Origin: Kuafuiihalomonas sp039024635
Lineage (GTDB): Bacteria; Myxococcota; Kuafuiibacteriia; Kuafuiibacteriales; Kuafuiibacteriaceae
DNA length: 48,837 bases
Assembly (NCBI GenBank): GCA_039024635.1
Contig: JBCCQA010000037.1
Span: 1-48,837, forward strand
Reading direction: 5' to 3'
The notes beneath the pieces were generated by a model. That model ran no database searches. It was not told where the DNA came from and saw only the letters and a list, made by a program, of their open reading frames with translations. How positions within the stretch are numbered: the stretch's first letter is position 1; each line of letters starts with the position of its first letter. The position numbers and the translations under genes are program-made. Shown here piece by piece: positions 31,603 through 40,583 of the stretch.

Positions 31603-32339
31603 GCGGCACCAAGCTTTCGGTCAACGTCAACAAGGTCGCGCTCCTGCGCAACAGCCGCCAGGGTGACGTGCCCTCGGTGGTCGAGATGGCCCGCCTCGCC
31701 CTCGAAGCGGGGGCGGCGGGCATTACCGTCCACCCTCGCCCCGATGAGCGCCACATCCGAGCCCACGATGTCGACGACGTGGCGGCCCTGCTGAAGGATT
31801 GGCCCGACCGGGAGTTCAATATCGAGGGCAACCCGATGGAGGGGCGCTTCATGGAGCACTGCCGAAGAGTCCGGCCTCACCAGTGTACCCTAGTCCCTGA
31901 CTCGGTCGATCAATCGACCTCCGACCACGGGTGGGATGTGCAGGCTCATTCCGCTTTCTTGGGAGGGATCGTGGCGGAGCTTAAGGAGCTCGGCTGTCGG
32001 GTCAGCATCTTCGTCGACCCGGAGCCGGAGCGTGTGGACCCCGTGCCCGAGGTGGGCGCCGACCGGATAGAGCTGTATACCGAGGCCTACGCCATCGCTC
32101 ATCTCCGAAGTGATTTCGAGGCGACATGGGCTCGCTTTGCGGCCACGGCGGAGCGGGCTCAGGATCTCGGTCTGGGGGTCAACGCGGGCCACGATCTCAA
32201 CCTGGACAACCTGGCTAGCTTCCTGAAGATCGACGGCGTCTTGGAGGTGTCGATCGGACACGCGCTCACGGCAGATGCCCTTCGCCTTGGATACGCCGAG
32301 GCCGTGGGCCGCTACTTGGCCCTTTGCCGAAACGACTGA
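31599..32339 (+). CDS. pdxJ: Pyridoxine 5'-phosphate synthase
   Basis: The enzyme condenses 3-amino-2-oxopropyl phosphate with deoxyxylulose 5-phosphate to form pyridoxine phosphate (DXP-dependent vitamin B6 route). The 246-residue TIM barrel starts LSVNVNKVALLRNSR and includes ITVHPRPDERHIRAHDV, the catalytic Glu in FNIEGNP, and the C-terminal phosphate site GHDLNLDNL...EVSIGHALTADAL. It starts with GTG overlapping the preceding stop. Its end is 1 nt from the convergent MBL-fold gene. Confidence 0.94.
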   Translation: MSGTKLSVNVNKVALLRNSRQGDVPSVVEMARLALEAGAAGITVHPRPDERHIRAHDVDDVAALLKDWPDREFNIEGNPMEGRFMEHCRRVRPHQCTLVPDSVDQSTSDHGWDVQAHSAFLGGIVAELKELGCRVSIFVDPEPERVDPVPEVGADRIELYTEAYAIAHLRSDFEATWARFAATAERAQDLGLGVNAGHDLNLDNLASFLKIDGVLEVSIGHALTADALRLGYAEAVGRYLALCRND

Positions 32340-32340
32340 G

Positions 32341-33099
32341 TCAGAGCTCAATGACCATGCCGTCCTCGGCAAAGTCGACGCCCGGGGCGCTGATGCGGCC
32401 TTCGGCCGCCGCGGCTCGAACCTCGTCCCCGAGATGGGTCATGAGCAAGCGTCGAGCGCTGAGCCTGGGGAATGCCGCTTCCCAGTCCGTCCATGCGCAG
32501 TGACGACCGATGGGGTGCTGGAGACCCGTACACTCCACGATGGCGAGGTCGACCCCTTCGATGGCCCGCCACAGACCGTCACACATCGAGGTATCGCCTG
32601 AGAAGGCGACGCTTCTTCCATTGGCCTGCAACCTTAGGCAAAGGGGGGCTTCAGGCGGGTCCATGTGGTCAGCGGGGAAGCTTTCGATCGACCAGCCCAG
32701 CCAGTCACGGCCCTGGTCGGGCGCCATTTCTTCGATCTCGAAGTCAAAGCTCCGATCGTAGTCGGCGACGGGTCCGTAGGTGACGCGAAACATAGCGTCT
32801 AGAGCTTCTCGCGTGCCCAGAGGCCCCAACACGTGGAGAGGCCGAGTTCGACGGGCGCGAAACATGGCGTCAATGAGCAGGAAAGGAATTCCGCCGACGT
32901 GGTCGCCGTGCAGGTGCGTGATCAGGATGCCGTCCAAGGCGTTGGGCTCTCGAGGAAGCTGTTTGAGCCGGGAAAGAGCCGTGGCCCCGAAGTCGACCAT
33001 GACCTGCCCCGCGCCCTTGGCTTCGAGAAGGTAGCAGGAGTGGGCTCGGCCGGCGCTGTTGAAAGCGTCGGCCGAGCCCACGATGGTCACCCTCGGCAC
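32341..33099 (-). CDS. MBL-fold metal-dependent hydrolase
   Basis: The protein has 252 residues. The metal motif THLHGDHVGG (His62, His64, Asp66, His67) and the further ligands in FPADHMDPP, FSGDTSMCDGL and MTHLGDEVR are all present, so it should be catalytically competent. The overall pattern is close to the RNase Z-like/phosphodiesterase branch of the superfamily. There is no RNase Z exosite arm, so a small-molecule phosphodiester or other ester substrate is as likely. It lacks a signal peptide. It is downstream of a lipoprotein gene on the same strand (55-bp gap). Confidence 0.8.
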   Translation of the reverse strand: MPRVTIVGSADAFNSAGRAHSCYLLEAKGAGQVMVDFGATALSRLKQLPREPNALDGILITHLHGDHVGGIPFLLIDAMFRARRTRPLHVLGPLGTREALDAMFRVTYGPVADYDRSFDFEIEEMAPDQGRDWLGWSIESFPADHMDPPEAPLCLRLQANGRSVAFSGDTSMCDGLWRAIEGVDLAIVECTGLQHPIGRHCAWTDWEAAFPRLSARRLLMTHLGDEVRAAAAEGRISAPGVDFAEDGMVIEL

Positions 33100-33154
33100 G
33101 GCTCGAGACTATCAGCTCCTGGGGTGCGCCAGAACCGAACGCCGTTTCTCGCAC

Positions 33155-34303
33155 TTAGGGAACGGCCCGGATGAGCTCCAGCTCGGCCTGGATGGGGTCG
33201 CCGTCGCCGTCGATCGCCGGTGCGTCGAGGTCCCCTCCGTCCCACTCCAAGAGGCCGTTGGCGTCGGTATCCCGATGGAGCAGGACGCGCAGTCGTTCCG
33301 CCACCGTGCTCGACCCCACCGCGACGTCAGGAATGCTCGGAAGTACGCTCAGACCGGCAGGGACCGCCGCCGAGCCGAGGCTCGGAAGGACGACGGCGTC
33401 ATTCTCGTCCAGAGCGTAGACCGCCGCGAAACCCGCCTCGGCTGCCACCACCGAGACGAGGCTGATGTCTGCGGTACTGCTCGTGGCTACCTGGTCCTGG
33501 GCGAGAATCGACTGGGCAGGACTCAATGTGCTGCTCACCGTCAGGACGACTTCGATCACTTCGTCCTGGTCGTCACGGAGGGGCGGGTCCATGGACTGGG
33601 GGCTACCGTCCCAGCTCAGCACGCCGTCGTCATCCGAGTCGTCGTGGAGGGTGAGTACGATCTGCTCCTGATCGACCAGGTCACGGGCGATGGCGACCTC
33701 GATGTCCAGATGGCGACCGGCGGCCAATGAGCGGGCGCCGATGGACGGGAGCGTGGACTGACCCGCCTCGGCTTGGCTCACCCGAAGGAAGCCGGGCTCC
33801 TGAAGGTCGACTCGGCCCACGGGCAGGACTGAGAGCTCGAGGAGCGTGGGATCTTGGGCCGCGAGTGCGTCCTCGGACACTTCACGGACGAACTCGAACT
33901 GGGCGCTCACCTCCTGTCCGTCGAGGAGGATAGGCGCATCGCGAGCTGGATCTTGGTCGTTCTCGAAGACGCCAATCTGGCCGTCGTCGCGATGGAGACG
34001 GGCGAGGAGGGTCCCGTTCTCAGGGACCTCCTCGTCCAAGTCGACGCTGATGGAGGATGTACCGGCCTCGAAGGCCGCAGCTCCCAGAAGGGCAGGATCA
34101 GCGCCCTGCTCGATGCGATAGATGGCGATGAAGCCGCCTTCGGTCGCTTCGATGCGCTGGACTTGGATCCGATCCGCTTCCATGGAGGCCTGATCCGACA
34201 CCAAAATCGAGAAGTCGGGCGACTGAGGATCCTGGGGTTCCTCGTCGTCACAAGCCGTGGATAAGAGGAGTGTGCCGCAGATCGCGGCGATGGTCGTTCG
34301 CAT
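33155..34303 (-). CDS. Lipoprotein with three DUF7282-like repeats
   Basis: The protein has 382 residues. The N-terminus MRTTIAAICGTLLLSTACDDEE is a lipoprotein-type signal with Cys18, followed by acidic residues. Three ~105-residue repeats follow. Each has GG/AGFxAxY near the start, a central GxRSLxAGxHxDIEV-like strand, then an acidic HxDxDxxGVxxWD loop and a final xAxLExxR strand. This layout resembles DUF7282, found in archaeal and some bacterial surface proteins. Function is unknown. The repeats look like tandem beta-sandwich modules on the outer face of a membrane. Confidence 0.7.
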   Translation of the reverse strand: MRTTIAAICGTLLLSTACDDEEPQDPQSPDFSILVSDQASMEADRIQVQRIEATEGGFIAIYRIEQGADPALLGAAAFEAGTSSISVDLDEEVPENGTLLARLHRDDGQIGVFENDQDPARDAPILLDGQEVSAQFEFVREVSEDALAAQDPTLLELSVLPVGRVDLQEPGFLRVSQAEAGQSTLPSIGARSLAAGRHLDIEVAIARDLVDQEQIVLTLHDDSDDDGVLSWDGSPQSMDPPLRDDQDEVIEVVLTVSSTLSPAQSILAQDQVATSSTADISLVSVVAAEAGFAAVYALDENDAVVLPSLGSAAVPAGLSVLPSIPDVAVGSSTVAERLRVLLHRDTDANGLLEWDGGDLDAPAIDGDGDPIQAELELIRAVP

Positions 34304-34511
34304 GACTGATGCTTCTTCAATCGGCGTGCCAGCGCTCTTCGCAAGGTCGTGGATGGGGGAGCACGAGGCGCCTTGATCCGGTCCAACCCCGAAGCGGCGG
34401 CTTCTTTTGACTGGAACCGAGGCAGCGCTGTCGCGCCCCTCGACTATTCGTGGCCTCGGATTTTCGAGGCTCCTTCGATCATCCGTGGACGCCCTTGGAA
34501 GAAAGTCGGCC

Positions 34512-35612
34512 TTGAGCGACCATGATACAGTGGAAGGCCTAGCCGGTGAGCAGTATCCCTGCGATGGATGCGGTGCTCAGCTTGCGTTTGCGCCAGGCCA
34601 AACGGCGCTCGTCTGCCCGTACTGCGGACATCGTCAGGAGATCGCAAGCTCGGGACTGCAGCCGATTCAGGAGCACGACTACTTTGCGAAAGTCGAGCAC
34701 ACCATCGATGCCCGAGCCCTTGTGCCCAAAGGAGCCGAGGTTCGCTGCCAGGGTTGCGGGGCCATCAGCGTGGTCGAAGGTCACGCCGATCGCTGCGCTT
34801 TTTGTGATGCGCCGGTCGTAGTCGAGCCTCGGCCGGACGCCGTCGTCCCCCCGGAGAGCCTACTGCCCTTCGGGGTGAGCGAGCTCCATGCCCGTCGGGC
34901 TTTCCGAGCCTGGCTCAAGACCCTGTGGTTTGCCCCTTCCGATCTCGGGAAGCGGGCCCGAGGCAGCGGCATGGATGGGGTCTACCTTCCCTATTGGACC
35001 TACGACGCCGAGACCGTGTCGGCCTACCGAGGCCAGCGAGGCACGCACTACTACGTGACCGAGAGCTACACCGACTCCAAGGGCCAGCGTCGCACGCGTC
35101 GGGTTCAGCGGACCAGCTGGGCACCGGCAGCTGGGGTCGTAAAGCGCTTCTTTGACGACGTCCTGATTTGCGCGTCGAATAAGCTCCCCCGAAAGATGAT
35201 TCGGGGGCTGGAGCCCTGGGATCTCGAAGCCCTCGTTCCCTTCGACGGTCGCTTCTTGAGCGGCTTCGTGGCCATGCGCTACGACGTCGAGCTCAGAGCC
35301 GGATTCATCTTGGCCCAGGAGCGGATGCGGCCTCAGATCGAAGCGGCAGTCAGGGCCGACATCGGGGGTGACGTTCAGCGCATCGATCGCCTCGACGTGC
35401 GGCATCCGGCCGTCCACTTCCAGCACTTCCTGTTGCCGGTATGGATCTCGAGCTTCCGCTACGGACAGAAGGTCTTTCGAGTGGTCGTCAATGCCCGCAC
35501 CGGCGAAGTGGCGGGGGAGCGGCCGTGGAGCGTTTGGAAGATAACCTTGGCCGTCTTGGCGGGCCTGGTGGTCCTCGGATGTGCAGTCTGGCTATACCTC
35601 GAAGTCAGCTGA
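34512..35612 (+). CDS. Double zinc-ribbon membrane protein
   Basis: The protein has 366 residues if started at TTG 34512. The first zinc ribbon is Cys17/Cys20/Cys35/Cys38 (YPCDGCG...VCPYCGH). The second lies at ~71-94 (RCQGCGA...RCAFCDA). A large middle domain with LLPFGVSELHARRAFRAWL, PYWTYDAETVSAYRGQRG and ARTGEVAGERPWS follows, then one C-terminal TM helix at ~342-362. This is the family often annotated vaguely as a TFIIB-type zinc-finger or helicase-like protein in myxobacteria; no helicase motifs are present. The start is uncertain: TTG 34512 puts the ribbon ~17 residues from the N-terminus, while a start at 34407 adds 35 unlikely residues. Confidence 0.7.
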   Translation: MSDHDTVEGLAGEQYPCDGCGAQLAFAPGQTALVCPYCGHRQEIASSGLQPIQEHDYFAKVEHTIDARALVPKGAEVRCQGCGAISVVEGHADRCAFCDAPVVVEPRPDAVVPPESLLPFGVSELHARRAFRAWLKTLWFAPSDLGKRARGSGMDGVYLPYWTYDAETVSAYRGQRGTHYYVTESYTDSKGQRRTRRVQRTSWAPAAGVVKRFFDDVLICASNKLPRKMIRGLEPWDLEALVPFDGRFLSGFVAMRYDVELRAGFILAQERMRPQIEAAVRADIGGDVQRIDRLDVRHPAVHFQHFLLPVWISSFRYGQKVFRVVVNARTGEVAGERPWSVWKITLAVLAGLVVLGCAVWLYLEVS

Positions 35613-35616
35613 GGTC

Positions 35617-37230
35617 TCAGGTCCCCCCCTGAAAGAGCTGTGAGAGGCCGATGCCTGCCTCGACCAGCTGTAGAGGCACGAAGACGTCGGCCCGGATCTC
35701 GGCCCCGCTCGCCTTACTCACGGTGTACCCGATGGGCGGCACCGTCCCCAGGGCGGAGCGCACCGTCGAGGCCATGGCCGGTATCCGCATCGACATGATG
35801 GCGGCCGCGATGGGGCCCACATCCAAGAAGTACTCGGCGATGCGAGCATTGGGCAGCGCATCGCTGGCAGCCTTGAAGCGGGGACTGGAGGCCAAGAAGG
35901 GCTTCGGCGCCTTGGCCGCGGTCACCGCCTGCTGGATGAAAGCGGCGTCACTGCTCCACACGAAGACCGACTTGCTCTTGCTGACGGCGCCGATCTGCAT
36001 CCTTTGGTCGAGAAGTCGGGCAAGGGGGCCCATCTCGCCTCGAATGCTGACTGCCTCTTCGCCTCTGAGTGCGAAGCCATAGCTGTCGAAGGCCACGCCG
36101 GCCTGCTTGCTCGGCTTGTCGCTCTTCACGAGCTCGATCGGCGCCTCCTGGCCCGAGGCCTCACTGGCCTTGGCCAGGGTCGTCTTGACCCAATCGAACA
36201 GATCCCGCATCGCCTTCTTCATCTTGGCACTGTCGCCCTCGCTGTAACCGACGACCCGGGTGGTCTCGAGCCCGCCCGGGATCTCCAAGCCGAAGAAAGT
36301 CTTCTGGGTAGCGCCGAAGCTCTCCCCGATCAGACGAACCAGCTCGTCCAGCTGACTGGCCAATGGCGCGGTGCTCTCATTGGCCGCGAATGCCGGCTTC
36401 ATGGACTGGATCATCGACTGGACCATGGGCAGACTCTGCTCGCTCAGCTGGCTGGCCGAACCACCGCCGACGAGGGCGTACTGGCCTTTCGGCAAGCCCT
36501 TCAGTACCGAGCCTTCTTCGTTGCGCATCTTGGCCAGGCCTTGCGTGTAGGTTGAGCCCTTGTCGTACACCGAGCCCATGGTCATCATCAGGGCCTCTCC
36601 AGTGAGGTTGGCGCCGATGGTCAGGCCCTTCATGTCCTCATAGAACTGAGCCATCGCCTTCTCGAGGCCCGCCAGCTCGGGCTGGGCGCCGGTCGAACCG
36701 CTCATGATCTTCTGGAGCATCTCGCCCACAAGATCGACCGTGACGTTGGATCGTTCGGCCACGCCAGCGCTCGCGAAACGGTAGCTTTGCTTTTGCTTCT
36801 TCTTGCCGAGTTCCGCGGGCAGGCTCTGGTCGAGGGCGATCACGATGCCGCCGTGACGAACGATGCGGGCACCATTGATGACCGAAGCGATGGCTTTTGG
36901 GTCCGCGCCCTTCTTGAGGCTGAACACCATCATGGGCTTGGGGTCGTCGGCTGAACCGAAGCCCGCGACCCAAACCGGTTGACTAAGGTCCATCGAAGCC
37001 AGGGCTGGGGTCTGGGCCTGCAGCTGCTGGAGCAGAAAGCCCTTCTCGGTGCCCGGGGGCACGAGACCCACTCGCATCATGAAGTTCTCGGCCCGTTCGA
37101 TGCTGGCCTGGGGGTTCTTCCAGCGGAGGACCAAATTCGAGGACTGAGGGACGTAGCTTCCGGCGTCCTGCCCGAAGCTGGGGGTCGACCATAGGAGGCC
37201 GCAGGCGAGGGCGGCCGCGAGAATGCGCAT
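35617..37230 (-). CDS. Secreted protein of unknown function (DUF3352-like layout)
   Basis: The protein has 537 residues with a Sec signal (MRILAAALACGLLWSTPSFG). The mature protein opens AGSYVPQSSNLVLRWKNPQASIER. It alternates beta-strands with helices and has no catalytic motif I recognise. The start (export signal, then residues about a protein's load on each unit, Ala/Lys-rich) recalls DUF3352-type exported proteins, but this is weak. ATG 37230 is used because the signal starts there. It is convergent with the zinc-ribbon gene (4 bp) and divergent from the Mrr_N gene. Confidence 0.65.
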   Translation of the reverse strand: MRILAAALACGLLWSTPSFGQDAGSYVPQSSNLVLRWKNPQASIERAENFMMRVGLVPPGTEKGFLLQQLQAQTPALASMDLSQPVWVAGFGSADDPKPMMVFSLKKGADPKAIASVINGARIVRHGGIVIALDQSLPAELGKKKQKQSYRFASAGVAERSNVTVDLVGEMLQKIMSGSTGAQPELAGLEKAMAQFYEDMKGLTIGANLTGEALMMTMGSVYDKGSTYTQGLAKMRNEEGSVLKGLPKGQYALVGGGSASQLSEQSLPMVQSMIQSMKPAFAANESTAPLASQLDELVRLIGESFGATQKTFFGLEIPGGLETTRVVGYSEGDSAKMKKAMRDLFDWVKTTLAKASEASGQEAPIELVKSDKPSKQAGVAFDSYGFALRGEEAVSIRGEMGPLARLLDQRMQIGAVSKSKSVFVWSSDAAFIQQAVTAAKAPKPFLASSPRFKAASDALPNARIAEYFLDVGPIAAAIMSMRIPAMASTVRSALGTVPPIGYTVSKASGAEIRADVFVPLQLVEAGIGLSQLFQGGT

Positions 37231-37340
37231 GGCGGGACGCTGACACGAAGAGGCCGTGCTTTCCACATCGACGCCCCCAAGACTGAGCCCAAAGGTTGGA
37301 ATTCAATGGGAGAATGGGGCGGAGCGGATAGCTTGCCCCC

Positions 37341-37691
37341 ATGCTTCCCGACTACCAGGTCTTCATGCGACCCCTCGTCGACGCCCTTCGGGCTCGAGAG
37401 GCTGCTACGTTGAGTGAGCTGCGGGACGAGGTCTGCGCCGCCCTGGGTCTGGACGCCGACGCCCGAGCAGAGCGAATCAAGTGGGACGGTCGCTTGGTCC
37501 TAGACCATCGGCTGGAGACGGCGGCAGAGACACTCGACCACGCCGGACTGCTGGCCCGGAGCGGAGAACGATGGACCCTCACCGAAACCGGCCGAGGGGA
37601 GCTGCCGCCCACCCTGGACCGAGACGCGCTCATGATTTTCCCGGAGTTTGCCCGCTACATGGAGGACTTCCGGGCGCGCCGCGGCGCCTGA
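37341..37691 (+). CDS. Stand-alone Mrr_N winged-helix protein
   Basis: The protein has 116 residues. The whole protein matches the N-terminal winged-helix domain of Mrr restriction endonucleases: MLPDYQVFMRPLVDALRAREA, then SELRDEVCAALGL, then LDHRLETAAETLDHAGLL, then WTLTETGRGELP. The nuclease domain (D...QxK) is absent, and no remnant follows in the next 67 bp. It could be a DNA-binding regulator or the specificity half of a lost Mrr enzyme. Confidence 0.7.
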   Translation: MLPDYQVFMRPLVDALRAREAATLSELRDEVCAALGLDADARAERIKWDGRLVLDHRLETAAETLDHAGLLARSGERWTLTETGRGELPPTLDRDALMIFPEFARYMEDFRARRGA

Positions 37692-37758
37692 GCCCTTCTC
37701 CGTCTCGCTGCGAGGCGCTTAAGTCGACTCAGATCGATCCGATCTACGGGTTGGTCCC

Positions 37759-39027
37759 ATGCCCAAGACAGCCGTTCGCCCCAAGCGGGGTCTGCAGACC
37801 CGCATCAAGAGCCTCGGTTTTCACGCCGACTATGCCTGTCGGGGCAGCGGCGCCTGTTGTGCGGGCGCCTGGCGGGTCGTAGCCCAGCCCGAGGTTCGGA
37901 CCCGACTCGCCGCCGCCTTCGAAGCAGGAAGGCTGAGAGGGTCCCTAAACGAAGCGCTACGGAGCGAGCCCACCCTCACAGGTGATCCCCTGTATATCCT
38001 CCGGAGCGACGGGCCTGGAGGCTGCACGTTCCACAAGGGAGAGCGCTGCGGGATCCGGACGGCGGTCGGCGTCGAGGCCCAGCCCCTAGGCTGCCGCGTC
38101 TTTCCTAGAGTCGTCGTGAAGCAGCCGCGAGGACGCTTCGTCAGCCTGTCCCACTTCTGCCCCACGGCGGCGGGGCTCCTCTTCAAAACGGACCGAGCGG
38201 AGGGACGACCCATTCAGGGACCGCGCGCCTTCCCGGCAAGCGATGCCCTGGAGGGCCACGACGCGAGGGACCATCTCCCCCCGCTGGTGGCGCCCAACCG
38301 GCCTACGAGCTGGTCGCTTTTCGAGCTGTGGGAGTCCGCGGGCGCGGGATGGCTGGTCCGAGAGGACGGGCGTCCGGAGCAGCTCTTGGCTAGCTGGGCC
38401 GTCGTCGCGGAGCGGATTCGTCATCGCGTCCTGGCGGGCAGCCGTCCTGAGGACGTAGTCAAACCTGCCCTTGCCCGGGCGGAGCGCGAGGGCCCACTCG
38501 GGGTCCTGGAGACCGTCGACTGGGCGGCTGGAGACTGGAACCAGCTGCTGTTTTTGATCGAGAGCGCCAGCAAGGTGCTGCCCCCCGAACGGGGCTTCGC
38601 GGCCGAGCTCCTGGCTGCGCTTGAATCCCGCTACCTGAAGCCCGACGGGGCGAGTCAGTTCGAAGAAGACTGGCGAAGAAACGAGGCGCACTGGGCGATG
38701 TACGGTCTAGCGATCAAGCGCTACGCGGCGGCTCGTCACTACGCCAACTTTCATGCCTACCAGGGGCAGGGCCTGCGGAGCGCCGTGCTCTCCACCGTCT
38801 TCGCTGTCGGACTGGTGCGGGCCTTTGCCTTGGCCTCGAGCGGGGAAGAAGAGCTGACGCGAGACGGCCTTCTTCAAGCCATACGAGCGTCCGACTACGT
38901 CTTGCTCCATCTCATTCACCGTCCGACCCTAGCCAAGCTCTTTTCCTCCGTGGAGTCGGTTCCTGCGCAAGATGTCTTTCGTCTCGCTTTCGTGCCTCGG
39001 CTTGTCTCGCCGCCCGGGAGTAGCTAG
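37759..39027 (+). CDS. YkgJ/FliB-like cysteine-cluster protein
   Basis: The protein has 422 residues. The N-terminal third has the family cysteine set that binds iron or zinc: YACRGSGACCAGAW, CTFHKGERCGI, GCRVFP and SHFCPTA. This pattern is shared by YkgJ proteins and the flagellin lysine methylase FliB. The C-terminal two-thirds is helical with no further motif. No flagellin gene is present here. It is 10 bp ahead of a HAD phosphatase gene, which suggests an operon. Confidence 0.7.
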   Translation: MPKTAVRPKRGLQTRIKSLGFHADYACRGSGACCAGAWRVVAQPEVRTRLAAAFEAGRLRGSLNEALRSEPTLTGDPLYILRSDGPGGCTFHKGERCGIRTAVGVEAQPLGCRVFPRVVVKQPRGRFVSLSHFCPTAAGLLFKTDRAEGRPIQGPRAFPASDALEGHDARDHLPPLVAPNRPTSWSLFELWESAGAGWLVREDGRPEQLLASWAVVAERIRHRVLAGSRPEDVVKPALARAEREGPLGVLETVDWAAGDWNQLLFLIESASKVLPPERGFAAELLAALESRYLKPDGASQFEEDWRRNEAHWAMYGLAIKRYAAARHYANFHAYQGQGLRSAVLSTVFAVGLVRAFALASSGEEELTRDGLLQAIRASDYVLLHLIHRPTLAKLFSSVESVPAQDVFRLAFVPRLVSPPGSS

Positions 39028-39037
39028 AGCAGCCCTC

Positions 39038-39799
39038 GTGGCCAGCAACTATTTGATCGACATGGACGGCGTCCTCGTTCGAGGACGCACCCTCATCGAA
39101 GGAGCCGACGCGTTCATCCAGCGACTTCGAGACAAGGAGGCGCCCTTCCTGCTCTTGACCAACAACCCGATCTATACGCCCCGTGATCTGGCTCATCGAC
39201 TCAAGACCATCGGCATCGAAGTCGAGGCAGAGCGTATCTTCACCTCCGCCATGGCCACCGCGAGCTTTCTGAAGGGCCAGAGGCCCAGCAATCCCACTGC
39301 CTTCGTGATCGGCGAGAGCGGGGTGACAGAGGCTCTCCACGAGGCGGGCTTCGTCATCACCGATCATGATCCGGCCTACGTCGTCTTGGGTGAGACACAC
39401 AGCTACAACTTTGAGCTCATTACCAAGGCCGTCCGCTTCCTGGCCGATGGGGCTCACTTCATCGCTACCAACCCCGATGTACGTGGGCCGACAGAGCGAG
39501 GAATCGAGCCAGCATGCGGGGCCCTGGCCGCCCTGATGGAGAAGGCGGCCGGCGTCGAGCCCTTCTTCGTCGGAAAGCCCAATCCGCTGATGATGCGGAC
39601 AGCACTCAACTACTTGAGCGTCCACTCGGAGGACACCATGATGATCGGTGACAACATGCAGACCGATATCATTGGCGGGATTCAGGCCGGCTTGGAGACC
39701 ACCCTGGTCTTGTCGGGTGTGACGGGTCGGAAAGGCTATCAGCACTACTCCTATCAACCGAGTCAGGTCCTCGACTCGGTAGCCCAGCTCGAGGTCTGA
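39038..39799 (+). CDS. NagD-type HAD phosphatase
   Basis: The protein has 253 residues and is a class IIA HAD-superfamily phosphatase. Motif I is LIDMDGVLVRG (nucleophile Asp and +2 Asp), motif II FLLLTNNP, motif III includes GKPNPLMMR, and motif IV is MIGDNMQTDIIGG. The cap region is IIA-like. Substrate is unknown; family members act on nucleotide monophosphates and sugar phosphates. GTG 39038 is chosen because motif I then lies at the usual distance from the N-terminus. Confidence 0.83.
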   Translation: MASNYLIDMDGVLVRGRTLIEGADAFIQRLRDKEAPFLLLTNNPIYTPRDLAHRLKTIGIEVEAERIFTSAMATASFLKGQRPSNPTAFVIGESGVTEALHEAGFVITDHDPAYVVLGETHSYNFELITKAVRFLADGAHFIATNPDVRGPTERGIEPACGALAALMEKAAGVEPFFVGKPNPLMMRTALNYLSVHSEDTMMIGDNMQTDIIGGIQAGLETTLVLSGVTGRKGYQHYSYQPSQVLDSVAQLEV

Positions 39800-39806
39800 G
39801 CGTCCT

Positions 39807-39837
39807 CCTTCCCGGGGCTCGGTTGACCCCTGGAAGG
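39807..39837 (+). terminator. Terminator-like hairpin after the HAD gene
   Basis: The stem CCTTCC-c-GGGG pairs with CCCC-t-GGAAGG around a 9-nt loop, 7 nt after the stop codon. No T-tract follows. Confidence 0.45.
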
Positions 39838-39857
39838 GCTCGCCCTAGGCCGATGAC

Positions 39858-40583
39858 ATGATCGAGCTGTCGCCTCGAGCCAGTCTGCGGACCTATCGCC
39901 TCGAAGCGAGCTACACAGCGGCCCGACTGTCGGCCACGGAAGACACCGAGCACCTGGCACGGGAGTTCTCCGAGGCCGCGGACCGGATCCGACTCTTGGA
40001 GGAAGAGCTGGTGAGGCTGGATGCGCGAAAAGTCCAGACCCAGGCCGCCCTGGAGTCGGCCGACGATGCCTGGGACGACGAGATGCAAGGCTTCCGTCGC
40101 CGACTCCTCGAGCTCTGCGACAACGACGTCGACGCCGAGCTTTTCCGAAGGTACTTCGCAGACGTACCCTCCAGCGTCACCGAGCTGTCTTACGGGGCCG
40201 AGGTGATGATCTCTTTGGAACTAGAGGAATCGGTGGCGGCGGATGGCCATCCCGATCTGAGTGCCCTGATCCCTCGTCTGGCTGAGAAGCGCGGGGCGCT
40301 GGAGGTCATTCTGAAAGAGGCCTTGCGCGTCGAGGTCGATGAAGCTCGCTACGTCAATCGGGTCGCGATGGCCAAGGCCATCGTCAACAAGTTGAGGCGG
40401 GTCGCGGTGGCGAGCCTGGAAGAGATTGCAATGTCCAGGCGTCACTCCCGACTGTGGACGGCCCGTTTCTTCCTCGACCACCAGGAGCTGGCGACCAGCC
40501 TCAGGGACGAAGACCTTTTGGATCCAGACTTCGACGAGCCCCGACAGCTGGAAGCGAGCTTCGACTCAGAACCAGGGGAGTGA
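39858..40583 (+). CDS. Hypothetical coiled-coil protein
   Basis: The protein has 241 residues with no signal peptide or TM helix. Residues ~30-90 are strongly heptad-like (EHLAREFSEAADRIRLLEE, LDARKVQTQAALESADDAW), and the remainder is helical and acidic. No family is recognised. It converges with the kinase gene and overlaps its end by 18 nt, so the two share 3' ends. Confidence 0.6.
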   Translation: MIELSPRASLRTYRLEASYTAARLSATEDTEHLAREFSEAADRIRLLEEELVRLDARKVQTQAALESADDAWDDEMQGFRRRLLELCDNDVDAELFRRYFADVPSSVTELSYGAEVMISLELEESVAADGHPDLSALIPRLAEKRGALEVILKEALRVEVDEARYVNRVAMAKAIVNKLRRVAVASLEEIAMSRRHSRLWTARFFLDHQELATSLRDEDLLDPDFDEPRQLEASFDSEPGE

